A DNA stretch of 64,000 bases, taken from Pteria penguin (lineage: Eukaryota; Mollusca; Bivalvia; Pterioida; Pteriidae). A model generated the notes under the pieces. The model was not told the DNA's origin, did not search any database, and was given only the letters and a program-made list of their open reading frames with translations. Made by a program: the position numbers and the translations under genes. The stretch lies in assembly GCA_035048485.1 (NCBI GenBank), contig CM068586.1, positions 52,070,167 to 52,134,166 of the forward strand, written 5' to 3'. Each line of letters begins with the position of its first letter. Position 1 is the first letter of the stretch. Below, piece by piece: positions 12,001-20,516 of the stretch.

Positions 12001-15000
12001 AAAAAAAAAGTAACCTAATTTCATGTGACCTTACAAAATTTCATAAAGAAACATGACATTTTGAAGGTACTCAATGGTTACATTCAGGACATAATCATTT
12101 AGCTAGTGTGTCAACTGTCTCTCTGATCAGCTCATTTAAGGTTGCTAAAAGCATCGTATTATGAAGTACTCTAATAATACATGTACATGTATACAAGTAA
12201 AATAATTATTCAGCCATGTAATAAAACACTTATGTACTTTTCAACCATGTAATAAAACAGTTACAGACTTTTTAATTCTGTGAATATGCTGACAATAGAA
12301 TGCCCTACATTAAGGACTAGGTACTATAAAGTGAAGCGCAATGGTACTAAACTAAACATTTTTATCCATATGATAATTTTGCGAAAAATGCTTAGTAAGC
12401 CAGGGTATTTCATAACCTGAAATATTTTCAAACGAGACGAACATTTGCCTTTATTGCTTCAAGTTTTCTTTGCTATGCTGTGAATTTTACTAAATCTGTC
12501 TGACAATGGGATGTTATACATTTCGTATTACGACAGTAATGTACCTTATGGTTACTGGCAGTAAACCATAGACAAATTAAGGCAACAAAGTGCGATGCTT
12601 GACAGGCGACATAACAAGTGAATACTTAAAGAGGGTACATCCTGGTTATCCTCCTTCTTGTGAGTGGCTGTTCCACTTGTTCAGGAAGACAGATAATTCT
12701 ACATCCTGACTTGTATAACATACATGTTTATTTCCTTCCTTATTACAACCAGTCAATACCCACATTCCAAAACAATAATCCATACTTGATAAAGTTGATT
12801 TTACAATGATATTAAGGATGAGTCTATCACTGTTAATGGCCAGTACAAGATAACTTTTTTTTTTAAGTGAAGAAGGGGGTACAGAGACACCTCCCCTCTC
12901 TCTCCACTTTTTTTTCAACTACATATATTGATTTTCATGACTAATTTCAATTATTTCACTTTTCACATGCAGTGTGTTTTTTCAGGTCCGTTATAAGGAC
13001 CCTTCCGAATGGAAATTTCATTGATTTTTCCCAAAATTTTCTAAATTTTACAAAACATTGATCTTTTAGCATTATGCAAACAGACAAAAACTTCCCAAAT
13101 GAAAGGTACAGGCAGTTTTGAAAATATTAAAAAAACCAAAAATAACCACTGTAATCATGTATTTCTATTATCGTAGTCCACAACTGAACTTTTTGCCCAA
13201 GGTCACAAAAATGTTTTGTTTCAAAGTTTGCATGCCAAAAAACTTATGAAATATGCTCCACATTTTTATGTCACCAATCTACATCTATTTGTTCTTAACA
13301 CACTGCTGAAAATACCTTGCGAAGTTATTACCTCAGAACTATGAAAAAATTTAGCAATATTGAAAAATGCTCATAATAATTAGGCATGCCTTACTTCTGA
13401 CCTTTTCTTTATTGAATACTACATATTTATTTATAATTTTCCTGTATGTAATTTCATATTTCAAATTGACTTATCAAATTTTTGGCATCTACCATTACAT
13501 GTAGGTACATGTATATTGGAAAGTGTTTGTCAATCCATTCACACCAACTGTGGTGTTGTTGGGTCCATGTAAAGTGTGAAACGAAACGAAACAAACGGAA
13601 ACGAAACGAAACAAATAGAAACGAAACGAAACAAATAGAAATGAAATGAAACCGCGTAGAAACAAAACGAAACAAGTACACTTGAAATGAAAATAAATTT
13701 TCAGATATGAATGACGTGTATTTTTATTTTCCTGAAGGAAGGGTCCCTTAGTGTTGTTCTACTCAAAAGGCTACCTGGGCAGACAACCCAAAAATTATTT
13801 CTATAATAAATAACCACTGCAATGCACTGTCCACTCTGTCTCACAATGTTCTGATTTTTCTGAATCTTCAATTTCATGTTGGATAACATCAACTACACAT
13901 ATACCATAGGATGTGATCCACAAATTGCTACATGTAAGCATCTCTTGGCCATATTTTGAATGCTATCATATTTGTTTTCAAATTTGTCTTTATCATTTTT
14001 CGGATTTTCCTTTTACCATTTTTTTTCATATCAATTGAGGCCAGCACATATTCCATAAGGTGCTTGGCTCATAACCTGACAGACACAGGTCTCCAATTTA
14101 AGTCACTCCATCATCTCATTGGCCATCAGTCCTGTTTTTCGGATGAGATGGTAACACCAAGGCCCTCTGTCATTGGCCACATCGAAGATAACCTAAGATC
14201 ACTCATTGCTTCGTGTGGATGCATTGCATACGTCTCCTTTCTGTACAATGTATCCGAGCAGATGCTGTTACCATATACATGAAATAATCTCGGCATACCA
14301 TAACTTAAGAGACAAGCAAACAACCATCTTATAAAATCAATTTTTAAATATTTGGCATTTGACTCCCTTACATAAAACGAAAGAAAAAAAACTATTGCAA
14401 CCAATTACGTGTACACTACACTTCCCTACACAAGTACACAAGACCTTAAAATCTCATACTCAATACCAGAAACTAAGTATGGGATTAGAACGACACATTG
14501 TACTTAAAACAAAGTGCTAAAAGTAACTCATACATAAATGACAGGAGAGAGCTATAATAGGTAAAATCAATCATTCATTAGGACTCTCATCTTATCCTGT
14601 TATCACACAAAAGCCGTTAGTTTACATAAAACATTCAGAATCCTATAAATTAATCTCTCTCATATGACGTTTTAAAGCCTACAATACAATGACAGAGCAG
14701 AAAGAATTTAAGCCAGTCTCTGGAACACGGCACTTGCGTTAAATCATTAATTCGCATTGGCTGCTGAGGTAATGATGTATTGATTCTAGGCCTATTCATT
14801 ATACACTGTAAATACTGTTTAATGTTATATCAGACTATGGGCCACAAAAAAAAAAATTCAGATGAGCAGTAATATGTCAATACAAAATATCACTTACATC
14901 TTTAACATTGATTGATAATTTTTTTTACGTCACTAAACAATTATTTCACACATGTGGTGACGGCATCTGCATCATGCATTGCATTAATGCAAAAACTATA

Positions 15001-18000
15001 CCTTTGCAAGAGACCAGCCCGAGGCAGTTAGGGATCTTTTACATGCCACACCTACTGTGACACAGGACCTCTGTTTTCAATGTCTCATCCAAAAGACAAC
15101 AATGACACACACGTGTAGTTGGCAGGAATCAAACGTGGGATCTCTCAGTTATAAGCCAAGCACCTCATCCCCTGAGATGCACCAGCCCTCATGTTTAAGA
15201 ACTTAATACTGAATTAGATGAGACTCTGTATATATGTATTTCATATACATTGATCGGCATTCGTAAATGTCTTTGCAGTCTTGTTTAACATTACTTAACT
15301 GTATTCTAAAGGATCTGGGGAGCAATCATTACAACTATCATTTAACACAATTCTCCATCAAATAACAACTTTTTTTCCTGCCACATTCAAGGACAAAAAT
15401 TTCCAATTTTTTCCAATTAAAGATAAACGCAACAGTTTCAGATAGTATATACCCAATTTCTATATATCCTGATACACAACAATTTTAAGAGAGTTATTAC
15501 TGAAAACAAAATATATTTATACACATTACACATTCTATTTCTCTTTGGTTTATTGTACAGAATTTCAAATTTCAACTTTTTACCATAAATGTACTATAGA
15601 GATTGCTTTTTCTAAATATTCCCTGCATTCATATGTATATTCTATATTTTTTTTTTGGAACATAGTGCATGTGAATGTAGTTAACATACAAGAACACTAA
15701 GAAAATCTAAAGAAAAACCTGTAATATATGCACTAGTTAGTGTTTATTTACTGAAGCAAATGCAATTTTCCACAAATAATGTCTTCTCTGTGAATGCTCA
15801 TGACGGAAAATGTGGAATTCTCATTATCTGTAGAGCAAACCAAAAAACATCAATGATCTAGGGCCACATCAAGTTTTTTTCCTGTCAAGTGTCAGTAGGT
15901 GGGAAGGTTTTTGTGGTAGGTGTCAACAAAAAGCAATGTATTTGAACTTTTTTCATAATTTTTGTCTGATTCTTGTTCAGTGCCACTGAGTAATATCATA
16001 ATTCTATCAAATTTTATGTTGAGAGTTTAAGATCATCAATAAATCAGTATTTTATGTTTCAAATGCTGAAGACAGCTTGTTATTGTTTTGGTTTCTTTTT
16101 TAAATCAAATCTATAAAATGTCAATCTACTGCATACTTTGAATCTTCTACTGTACATTAATGTAAACATGGAATTTTGTTTGGTTTTCCTGATAGGTACA
16201 TGTAGTTAGGATTTTGAAATCAGAGCTGATCATCGCCAATCTGACTAAAACCATATCTTTATTCTCCTTCTCTATTTGTCCCATTTATCTGCAATGGGAC
16301 AAATAGAGAAGCGGAATAAAGATATGGTTTTAGTCAGATTGGATCATCACCTGATGCTCAACAAAGAAAAGAAAAAGTGGCCTAATTAACCAAATTTAGA
16401 ACCAAATCACTTTATAAGTGCAGATCATGAGGGAGAAACTCCATAGTTTTAAATCTATTCCCCTGTCCTACATTTTATTCAAATCATGATGAAAACCCAA
16501 AACTGATTTTATGTGACCCCTCATTTAAATGATCAACCTCTATGTGATCTGGTTAACATATTGCAGAATTGAGCTGTACATGGATCTGGTCATTTTACTT
16601 TATCCTTGAGCCATAATGACCACATTGTCATGCAAGGGGAACATATCAAGAGAGCCACTAACAAAGGAGAAGCTAATCTTTTAGACTTTTTGCGTGTAAT
16701 CCGGATTAATATATACATGTAATTATAACTTATATTCGCATTATTTGTATTTTATTGTTTCCAAATTACTGATAAATATAGACCACTTGTACCTTTAAAA
16801 AGCCATGCCTGAAGACTAATAAAGAGAATTATGCTGGGGGACTCCATGTTAAAAACAAAACTTAAAAGTGCAAAGAAAACAAAAATGGAAAGCAGCTATA
16901 TGTGCAAATAGTGTGAAATGTCAAGGTCAAGGTAACCAGGTAGAAATTTTCCATATTTATGTGAAAGAATACAAATATGCTACATAAATTTCTACCCTTT
17001 AACAATCAGAAAATATTAATTATGTTGAAGTAGATAGTCAATAGGACAAAGGTTATGTGCTTCTTTACCTTTTTCTAATCTGAACACATATGTATAAAGA
17101 CTTCAAATAATAATAGCAAACATATAGCAAAATAAACACATATTTCAAATGTCCTGAATAAATGATTGTTATTTTTTCGTCTCTTCCTTAGTAATGACAG
17201 AGACAGAGGTAATGGATATTTTGTGGTGATGGCATCTGCCTGATGCATTTTGCATGGAAATTTATACTTTTGCAACAGACCCACCCAGGCTTAGACAGTA
17301 AGGGATCTTTTATTTGTCATGCCTAATTTTTTATTGTCTCACCTGAACGAGCTCTTACTGTATGTTTACTTACTACAAAAAAGTAAGCTAATTTTCCTTT
17401 CATATCACAAATGAAAAAAGTATCTTCAGACCAAAAGGAATGATAGATAGCTGGAGGAAGAAAGAGAAAAAATAGCAAGAGGGTACATACCAATTCAAAA
17501 TATGTTTATCTTTATATTTATATCATATGCATATTTATTATCTCTACTGAGTACAAATATTTATATTTTATATATTCATTTATATGTTATCTATGTTGTA
17601 TATCTATGAGCAGTATTGCTTATGATAAATAAGCTATACTAAGTGGAGAGAAGATGGAGGCAAGGGTGCAAGAGGGGGGGGGGGGGTAAGGCATTATCCC
17701 ACGTCCATCATCTCATTACATACATAAATTTCCAAAATAATAACCCTTAAATTAATTTTAATCACAATAATCATTACTTGAATTATAAGTCTGATGCCTC
17801 CCACCTTTTTCCACTTTAGCTAATGAAATTGAATGCCAGATACAATTTTTCAAGACAAGGAGCTAGGAGGTAATTCATTTCAATAGTAATGGAAAGAGAA
17901 AAACAACCTATTAATGTAACTGAAATTTATATAATTATTTGGTACAAATATGTAATTACCATGATAATCATTTAATTAGATTAATTTAAATAATTAATGT

Positions 18001-18492
18001 GAGTGTTTATCAAATATTTATTGTTAATTACAAACAAACTGAAAAACATTCAGAAAATATAAAAAACAGTTGGATTCATCAAACACAAAATGTCATATAC
18101 AGTAGGTAACAGCGATTGATTTTTCGGAAATTAACATTATGTTTCTGAGAAATCAATTTAAAGTCGGGAATGTTTCCGAATGCTATGAAAGATAGATTTC
18201 TATTCCATTTCCTTCTTCTGTTTGTCATACACAAGCAAAACTTCTAATTCAAATATAAACAGCGTAAACTTTACTTAAAGATCAATTAATCTATCGATAA
18301 ATTTTGGAAATGTGTGTATGTAGCCCCAGTGCACTGGCCACCGTTCTACTTTCACTTTTGAAACACGATCGTATAAAATACAACTCTTTCAGAGCAAAAA
18401 AGTTGAAGTTTACCTGTCAAAATTGGTTGAATGACCCCATTTTGTCCCTTATTTACAATTCGGTTGAAGGTTGAATCCCCAGAAGCTGTCAT
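963..18492 (-). CDS. NAPRT: Nicotinate phosphoribosyltransferase, 11 coding exons, 3' end outside window
   Basis: The enzyme converts nicotinate, PRPP and ATP to nicotinate mononucleotide, the first step of the Preiss-Handler NAD pathway, in the cytosol. Joining exons 18414-18492, 11373-11543, 10532-10742, 9638-9768, 8856-8971, 7564-7648, 6364-6472, 5035-5175, 4552-4636, 2190-2270 and 963-1065 gives 437 residues with every junction GT-AG and phase-consistent. Family hallmarks visible are [12 protein letters not shown] near residue 27, [14 protein letters not shown] near 174, the GTHAHAF motif at 217-223 whose second His (221) aligns with the autophosphorylated catalytic His, GIRLDSGDL at 323-331, and FGIGTHLVT at 383-391. 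The human protein is about 538 aa, so roughly 100 C-terminal residues lie left of position 1. Introns contain three minisatellites that are duplications of the gene's own 5' splice sites. The neighbour CRYZ is divergent. Seen: exons and motifs. Known: reaction. Inferred: function in this species. Confidence 0.97.
1066..2189 (-). other. NAPRT intron 10
   Basis: AT-rich intron. Around 1998-2182 the plus strand contains a protein-like fragment (see separate entry). I see no other gene or mobile element. Confidence 0.7.
1998..2182 (+). pseudogene. Frameshifted unidentified coding-like fragment antisense in NAPRT intron
   Basis: One frame reads [20 protein letters not shown], then PDNLNL; after a frame change it continues [20 protein letters not shown], then [18 protein letters not shown] and a stop. 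The composition is more protein-like than the surrounding DNA, and the two frames join near 2070-2085. I do not recognise the family. It may be a decayed retrocopy or a retroelement fragment, or chance. Confidence 0.3.
2190..2270 (-). CDS. NAPRT: NAPRT coding exon 10
   Basis: Encodes exactly 27 residues ([15 protein letters not shown] and [12 protein letters not shown]), phase 0 on both sides. FGIGT is the phosphate-binding signature shared with nicotinamide and quinolinate phosphoribosyltransferases. Acceptor TTCTTCTGCAG, donor GTATTG. Confidence 0.96.
2934..4580 (-). repeat. 31-bp minisatellite, ~53 copies, built from NAPRT exon 9 end plus donor
   Basis: On the minus strand each unit holds the exon end ACACTCTCTCAATCAGCAG followed by GTAAGACACTAT. 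The right-most unit is the genuine exon end at 4552. Units differ mainly by a few transitions (ATT/ACT, GTGTC/GTATC/GCGTC); one near 3995 has a 2-bp GA insertion. The left-most copy has GTAGGA. The array occupies about 70 per cent of the intron between exons 9 and 10. Confidence 0.97.
4552..4636 (-). CDS. NAPRT: NAPRT coding exon 9, donor side fused to minisatellite
   Basis: Encodes residues 349-376: [20 protein letters not shown] then TIHSLNQQ, equivalent to the VSNNIDEE region of mammalian NAPRT. Acceptor GATTTTCAG. The donor CAG|GTAAGA is the first of about 53 near-identical copies. Reading past this first donor meets an in-frame stop within about two units, so the exon-proximal donor is the only one that keeps the frame with exon 10. 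Confidence 0.94.
4637..5034 (-). other. NAPRT intron 8, no feature seen
   Basis: AT-rich intron between exons 8 and 9 with normal GT-AG ends. No gene or recognisable element seen. Confidence 0.6.
5035..5175 (-). CDS. NAPRT: NAPRT coding exon 8
   Basis: Encodes residues 302-347: [18 protein letters not shown], then [19 protein letters not shown] and [18 protein letters not shown] is a core active-site motif contacting the phosphoribosyl group in the family. Acceptor CTTTACAG, donor AA|GTATGT. Confidence 0.96.
5371..5580. mobile_element. MITE family A, copy 1
   Basis: Terminal inverted repeats of about 45 bp (AGTCTTTTCGTTAAACAGAG, then TTACTTCCCATTTGGGACGG; inverted near 5538-5580) surround a short non-coding core. 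A relative lies at 34236-34446. No transposase frame is present, so it would have been mobilised in trans. Confidence 0.75.
6364..6472 (-). CDS. NAPRT: NAPRT coding exon 7
   Basis: Encodes residues 266-300 ([20 protein letters not shown] then [15 protein letters not shown]), family motif [13 protein letters not shown]. The acceptor TCATATTGCAG lies at the edge of an 18-bp tandem repeat whose units read TCATATTGCAT at the same place. Donor TTAG|GTATTT. Confidence 0.95.
6475..6660 (-). repeat. 18-bp tandem repeat abutting NAPRT exon 7 acceptor
   Basis: Roughly ten copies of GCAATATGACAATGATAT (plus strand), some shortened. The exon-proximal copy contains the functional acceptor: CTGCAATATGACAAT versus ATGCAATATGACAAT in the array, a one-base difference that makes or breaks the AG. 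Confidence 0.85.
6966..7165 (-). mobile_element. SINE-A, old diverged copy
   Basis: Reads in order the body motifs seen in the intact copy at 50810 in reverse orientation (GGTGATGGCGTCAGTCTGATGC, then ACCTTGGTTTT, GATGAGAC and a degenerate box-B-like stretch). Heavily mutated and inactive. Confidence 0.6.
7427..7546. repeat. Two-copy 60-bp tandem duplication
   Basis: The segment TACATGTATCTCTGACATGA through CTCTTGATCAGTTT occurs twice in a row with about three mismatches, just left of NAPRT exon 6. It does not include the exon boundary. Confidence 0.8.
7564..7648 (-). CDS. NAPRT: NAPRT coding exon 6
   Basis: Encodes residues 237-264 ([20 protein letters not shown] then QQQLASVL) plus one base. 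It lies in the variable linker of the family. The exon was found because phase demanded an exon between exons 5 and 7. Acceptor TTATTTACAG, donor GTAAAG. Confidence 0.88.
8105..8240 (-). mobile_element. SINE-A fragment
   Basis: Diverged body of the same SINE: GCCTGATGAGAGGC, GATGCAACAGGCCC, AATCTTTAAGATGCAC and CATGGGGCCTCC match the ordered landmarks of the complete copies at 50810 and 53977 in reverse orientation. The tRNA-like head is missing. Confidence 0.55.
8256..8602. repeat. 22-bp minisatellite in NAPRT intron 5
   Basis: About 15 copies of GAGGATGATAAATCACGAGGC with ACACAAGACA/CATGAGGCA variation. It begins right where the preceding SINE fragment stops and is not at an exon boundary, unlike the donor-derived arrays. 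Confidence 0.9.
8856..8971 (-). CDS. NAPRT: NAPRT coding exon 5 with the catalytic His
   Basis: Encodes residues 199-236: [19 protein letters not shown], then [19 protein letters not shown]. The second His of GTHAHAF corresponds to the His that is phosphorylated during ATP-coupled catalysis in this family. Donor CAAAG|GTAAAC; acceptor TTTACAG. Confidence 0.96.
9050..9080. repeat. (TA)n microsatellite
   Basis: About 15 TA dinucleotides in NAPRT intron 4. Confidence 0.9.
9638..9768 (-). CDS. NAPRT: NAPRT coding exon 4
   Basis: Encodes residues 155-197 from [14 protein letters not shown] through [14 protein letters not shown] to RYCYLG. Conserved NAPRT residues ([18 protein letters not shown]) are present. 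Phase 1-base lead and 1-base tail match exons 3 and 5. Acceptor CTAATTCAG, donor GTAGGA. Confidence 0.95.
10131..10368. mobile_element. MITE family D, long near-perfect inverted repeat
   Basis: About 100-bp arms: CTAATAAAAACACACTC at the left, GAGTGTGTTTTTATTAG at the right, with only a ~35-bp central loop. Each arm carries one copy of the TTGATA(A/G)A hairpin motif. Transcripts would fold into a very long hairpin. No coding capacity. Confidence 0.8.
10532..10742 (-). CDS. NAPRT: NAPRT coding exon 3
   Basis: Encodes residues 85-153 ([14 protein letters not shown]... to ...NLVNYA), phase 2 in and phase 2 out. Contains the family segments [21 protein letters not shown]. The donor is GTATAC and the acceptor ACTATTTCAG. 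Confidence 0.95.
11337..11388 (-). repeat. Two-copy tandem duplication of NAPRT exon 2 donor
   Basis: A 26-bp unit made of the last 13 exonic bases (TTCACAACCAGTG) and the first 13 intronic bases (GTAAGTTTACTGG) is present twice. The downstream copy differs at one base (GTAAGTGTACTGG). It is the smallest of three donor-centred duplications in this gene. Confidence 0.9.
11373..11543 (-). CDS. NAPRT: NAPRT coding exon 2
   Basis: Encodes residues 28-83, beginning [14 protein letters not shown] and ending NFKFTTS, phase 2 in and phase 1 out. The acceptor is TGTTTTCAG. The donor GTAAGTTTAC is followed 26 bases later by a second copy of the exon end plus donor. Use of the second donor would add 26 nt and shift the frame, so the first is taken as genuine. 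Confidence 0.93.
12990..13752. mobile_element. Possible non-autonomous DNA element with short inverted ends
   Basis: AAGGACCCTTCC near 12996 and its inverse GGAAGGGTCCCTTA near 13738 could be terminal repeats of a ~760-bp element that includes the GAAAC repeat. There is no target duplication that I can see and no coding capacity, so this is tentative. Confidence 0.3.
13578..13680. repeat. GAAAC/AAACGA simple repeat
   Basis: Degenerate pentanucleotide-type run (AACGAAACGAAACAAACGG and relatives). Confidence 0.85.
14050..14282 (+). mobile_element. SINE-A, diverged copy
   Basis: Head-like TGCTTGGCTCATAACCTGAC is followed by the landmarks CCTGTTTTTCGGATGAGATG, CAAGGCCCTCTGTC and CTTCGTGTGGATGCATTGC, in the same order as the intact copy. 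Confidence 0.6.
14945..15190 (-). mobile_element. SINE-A, diverged copy
   Basis: Contains GTGGTGACGGCATCTGCATC, GGATCTTTTACATGCCAC, GACACAGGACCTCTGTTTTC and a box-B-like GGAATCAAACGTGGG, i.e. a nearly full-length reverse copy with tRNA-like end at right. Confidence 0.7.
16236..16342. mobile_element. MITE family B, copy 1
   Basis: A 107-bp element: CCAATCTGACTAAAACCATA and the reverse complement at the right end, arms about 45 bp, tiny loop. Flanked by ATCATCG and ATCATCA, a likely 6-7-bp target duplication. Sister copy at 49472-49567. Confidence 0.85.
17213..17335 (-). mobile_element. SINE-A fragment
   Basis: TGTGGTGATGGCATCTGCCT, TTTTGCAACAGACCCACCC and AAGGGATCTTTTATTTGTCATGCC match the 3' half of the SINE in reverse orientation; the head is absent. 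Confidence 0.65.
18414..18492 (-). CDS. NAPRT: NAPRT coding exon 1
   Basis: Encodes residues 1-26 (MTASGDSTF... to ...IQPILT), ending phase 1 before a GTAAAC donor. The ATG at 18492 is the only in-frame Met; no upstream ATG is present in the ~45 bases before it. The trailing G joins AC of exon 2 to make the Asp of the family-typical LTDLYQ. Confidence 0.93.
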
Positions 18493-18905
18493 CGCTGTTG
18501 CTATCCACTTCGCTCCGTGCGCCAGAAGTAAATAATGAGGTCAAAGTTAAGAGTGATTCATTCGGAATCTTTTGACGCAATCCTCATCACAACGAGAAAG
18601 ATTGAGAGTTATCGAAAACGGGGGTCCAGAAACTGGAACTTTCATTTGAGGCTTGCAGCCTGTATGAGATTGGAATTTTTCATTCGTCAAGGATATTTAC
18701 AGTGTATCTGTGAGAAAAATTTATTTTAATACCGTTATTATTGTCTATTGTTCAAAAGTGCGCGTTAATCTACTTAACTTCCTGAGGTATTTTTTTCTAC
18801 GCAGGTCATGCATGAGTTAATGTTCAGACGCGCCTTCTATGCGTGGTTGACGGAATAAATAAATCCTTTAGCCATTAATCTATTAATACAACTTAATCCC
18901 CTTAC

Positions 18906-18939
18906 CTGTAGCTAGAATAGAAACACGAGTAGAAGCCAT
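18906..18939 (-). CDS. NAPRT: Candidate alternative first coding exon of NAPRT
   Basis: A short frame MASTRVSILAT plus one base ends at a strong donor CTACAG|GTAAGG. Its phase (1) is the one needed to join exon 2 (AC CTC TAC...), giving ...ILATDLYQIT, parallel to ...ILTDLYQIT from exon 1. It sits about 30 bp downstream, in transcription direction, of two perfect CRE palindromes. Evidence is phase and position only; it could be coincidence or a 5' UTR exon. Confidence 0.45.
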
Positions 18940-18967
18940 GTCTTTGTGTTCTCTCCAAGTCCGTACG

Positions 18968-19005
18968 TGACGTCATACAACAACAGGTTGTAATTAGTGA
19001 CGTCA
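18968..19005. promoter_or_regulatory. Paired cAMP-response elements in the NAPRT-CRYZ intergenic region
   Basis: TGACGTCA occurs perfectly at 18968-18975 and again at 18998-19005, each extended to GTGACGTCATAC, so the centres are 30 bp (about three helical turns) apart. This is the full palindromic site for CREB/ATF bZIP factors. The position between divergent genes, just upstream of the candidate alternative NAPRT exon, suggests promoter DNA; direction cannot be decided because the site is symmetrical. Confidence 0.6.
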
Positions 19006-20399
19006 TACGAAACCAACTCCTCTTTAGACACCTGAAAAGGATATTTGTTACCCTTATGGTCTGGTTTGGAACTTGTTCAATGACAACTGGAAAGACTGTT
19101 TAAAATATACACTTTAAAATGGTAACAATGCTTTGTGTCAACTGAGTCAGTATAACACATCAAGAGGTTGACTTGGGATTTTTTTTTCATTGTGAAAAAG
19201 GGTAAGGGGGTGGTTGTGTTAGGAAGAAATATGCTACAATTTATATTGCAGATAAAGATATAAGTAATTTTATGAACTGAATGTACTTTTCTTATCCCCT
19301 CTTCTTCCCCTGGATCCACTGCTGTATAGACTATTTAAACTAATTGTATACCTCTCAAAGACAGACAGCCAACATTGCAATGATCATGATTTAAAGCTAC
19401 ACAGTATATATTAAGGGAGCACCCATGTGTTAACTGCATGACTGAGTTTTGAGGGAAGCATACCATCAGACAGGTATCATTATTACTTGGGACTAATTGA
19501 TCATGCAGTCCTAAAAGTTTTACAATATGTAGTCCTCAATGATAAATGTAGTCTGACCCTTCTTGTCTCAGTACTGTTATACTTTTTGAGTAGAAGAAAA
19601 TATAAAAAGAAAAAAACTCAGTTGCTTGAGTATAATGTAGAAGTGGGTTTTTGTATGGACTACTGTATTTAATTAACAATGCAAATGTATTCATGAGTAT
19701 AACGTTGCGTGGTATTTATAGCATAAGGTACCTAATATTTTTAAATGGTTAAATTCCACACATCTACTTCTGTACATGTGTACATGTAAAACAGAAGGAT
19801 TAATAATATCATGTGGGAATTCAGGCTGGTCAAGAACTGTAGCTGATGTAATACTATGGGCTGGGTAAATATAGTTACATTAATGTGAATATGTCATAGG
19901 TCATTCAGTAAATGGATCCAGAGAAGGGATGTTGGAACCCTCCCCCCTCCTCCTTTTCCTCACAGTAAAAAGATATACCAAGATATTAAGTCATTTTAGG
20001 CCACCATTGAATTTGCAGAATAGTAGGAAGAGATGGACCTTCTTTATTACAATAAATTGTACCGTAACAAGGTGGAGGTCTCTTATTAAAAATAATCAAA
20101 ATTTGAAAATCTGCAACTATCAAAATTTGACAAAAACTTAAGATTTTGAGTAAAATTTGGAGTCCCCAAACATTGACAAATTCAGGAAGATGACTCCTAG
20201 CTTTATCCAAAATCTTACATTTTGAGCAATTTTCGATCAGTATTTGTCCTTCAAGCCTATTTAAAACCTAAAGGATTCTGGGAACGGTACTAACTATGGG
20301 AAACCAACACCTACATGTAGGTACTCCTGTTTCTTTCATCTTTCTTTCCATCTCCCGTGACCCGACTTCTGTGTATTACAATTTTCTCTCCTTTTCAGT

Positions 20400-20516
20400 A
20401 TGAGTGGAACGCTAGGGCGTGTCATCATGAGAGCCATTCGAGTGTCACACTTTGGAGGCCCAGAAGTCATGAAACTGGAAAATAGTGTTCCAATTCCTAA
20501 ACCAAGTCCGTCTCAG
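20400..20516 (+). CDS. CRYZ: CRYZ coding exon 1
   Basis: Residues 1-39, ending ...KPSPSQ in phase 0 before GTAAAC. Preceded by the acceptor CTCCTTTTCAG, so an upstream non-coding exon is expected. Confidence 0.95.

Larger units (their letters stand above)
11544..18413 (-). other. NAPRT intron 1 (6.9 kb)
   Basis: Large AT-rich first intron. Recognisable contents are a GAAAC-rich simple repeat (13578-13680), three SINE-A relics (14050, 14945, 17213), one MITE B (16236) and a G12-13 tract near 17671. Otherwise I see no exon or element. Confidence 0.7.
18493..20399. other. NAPRT-CRYZ divergent intergenic region
   Basis: 1.9 kb between the two start codons. Holds the candidate alternative NAPRT exon, the CRE pair, and presumably a CRYZ 5' UTR exon, because the CRYZ start codon lies one base after a polypyrimidine-AG acceptor (CTCTCCTTTTCAG). 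I cannot place the transcription starts. Confidence 0.7.

Noticed and set aside
14126..14404. 92-codon minus-strand frame
   Set aside because: Lies over a diverged SINE-A; shadow frame.
17665..17690. G-run (also near 25720 and 48530) as a regulatory G-quadruplex
   Set aside because: Single homopolymer runs of 10-14 G; length is prone to assembly error and there is no positional link to a gene.
18535..18729. 64-codon plus-strand frame near the NAPRT start
   Set aside because: No motif, and the CRYZ 5' end is better explained by an acceptor at 20398; probably promoter DNA.
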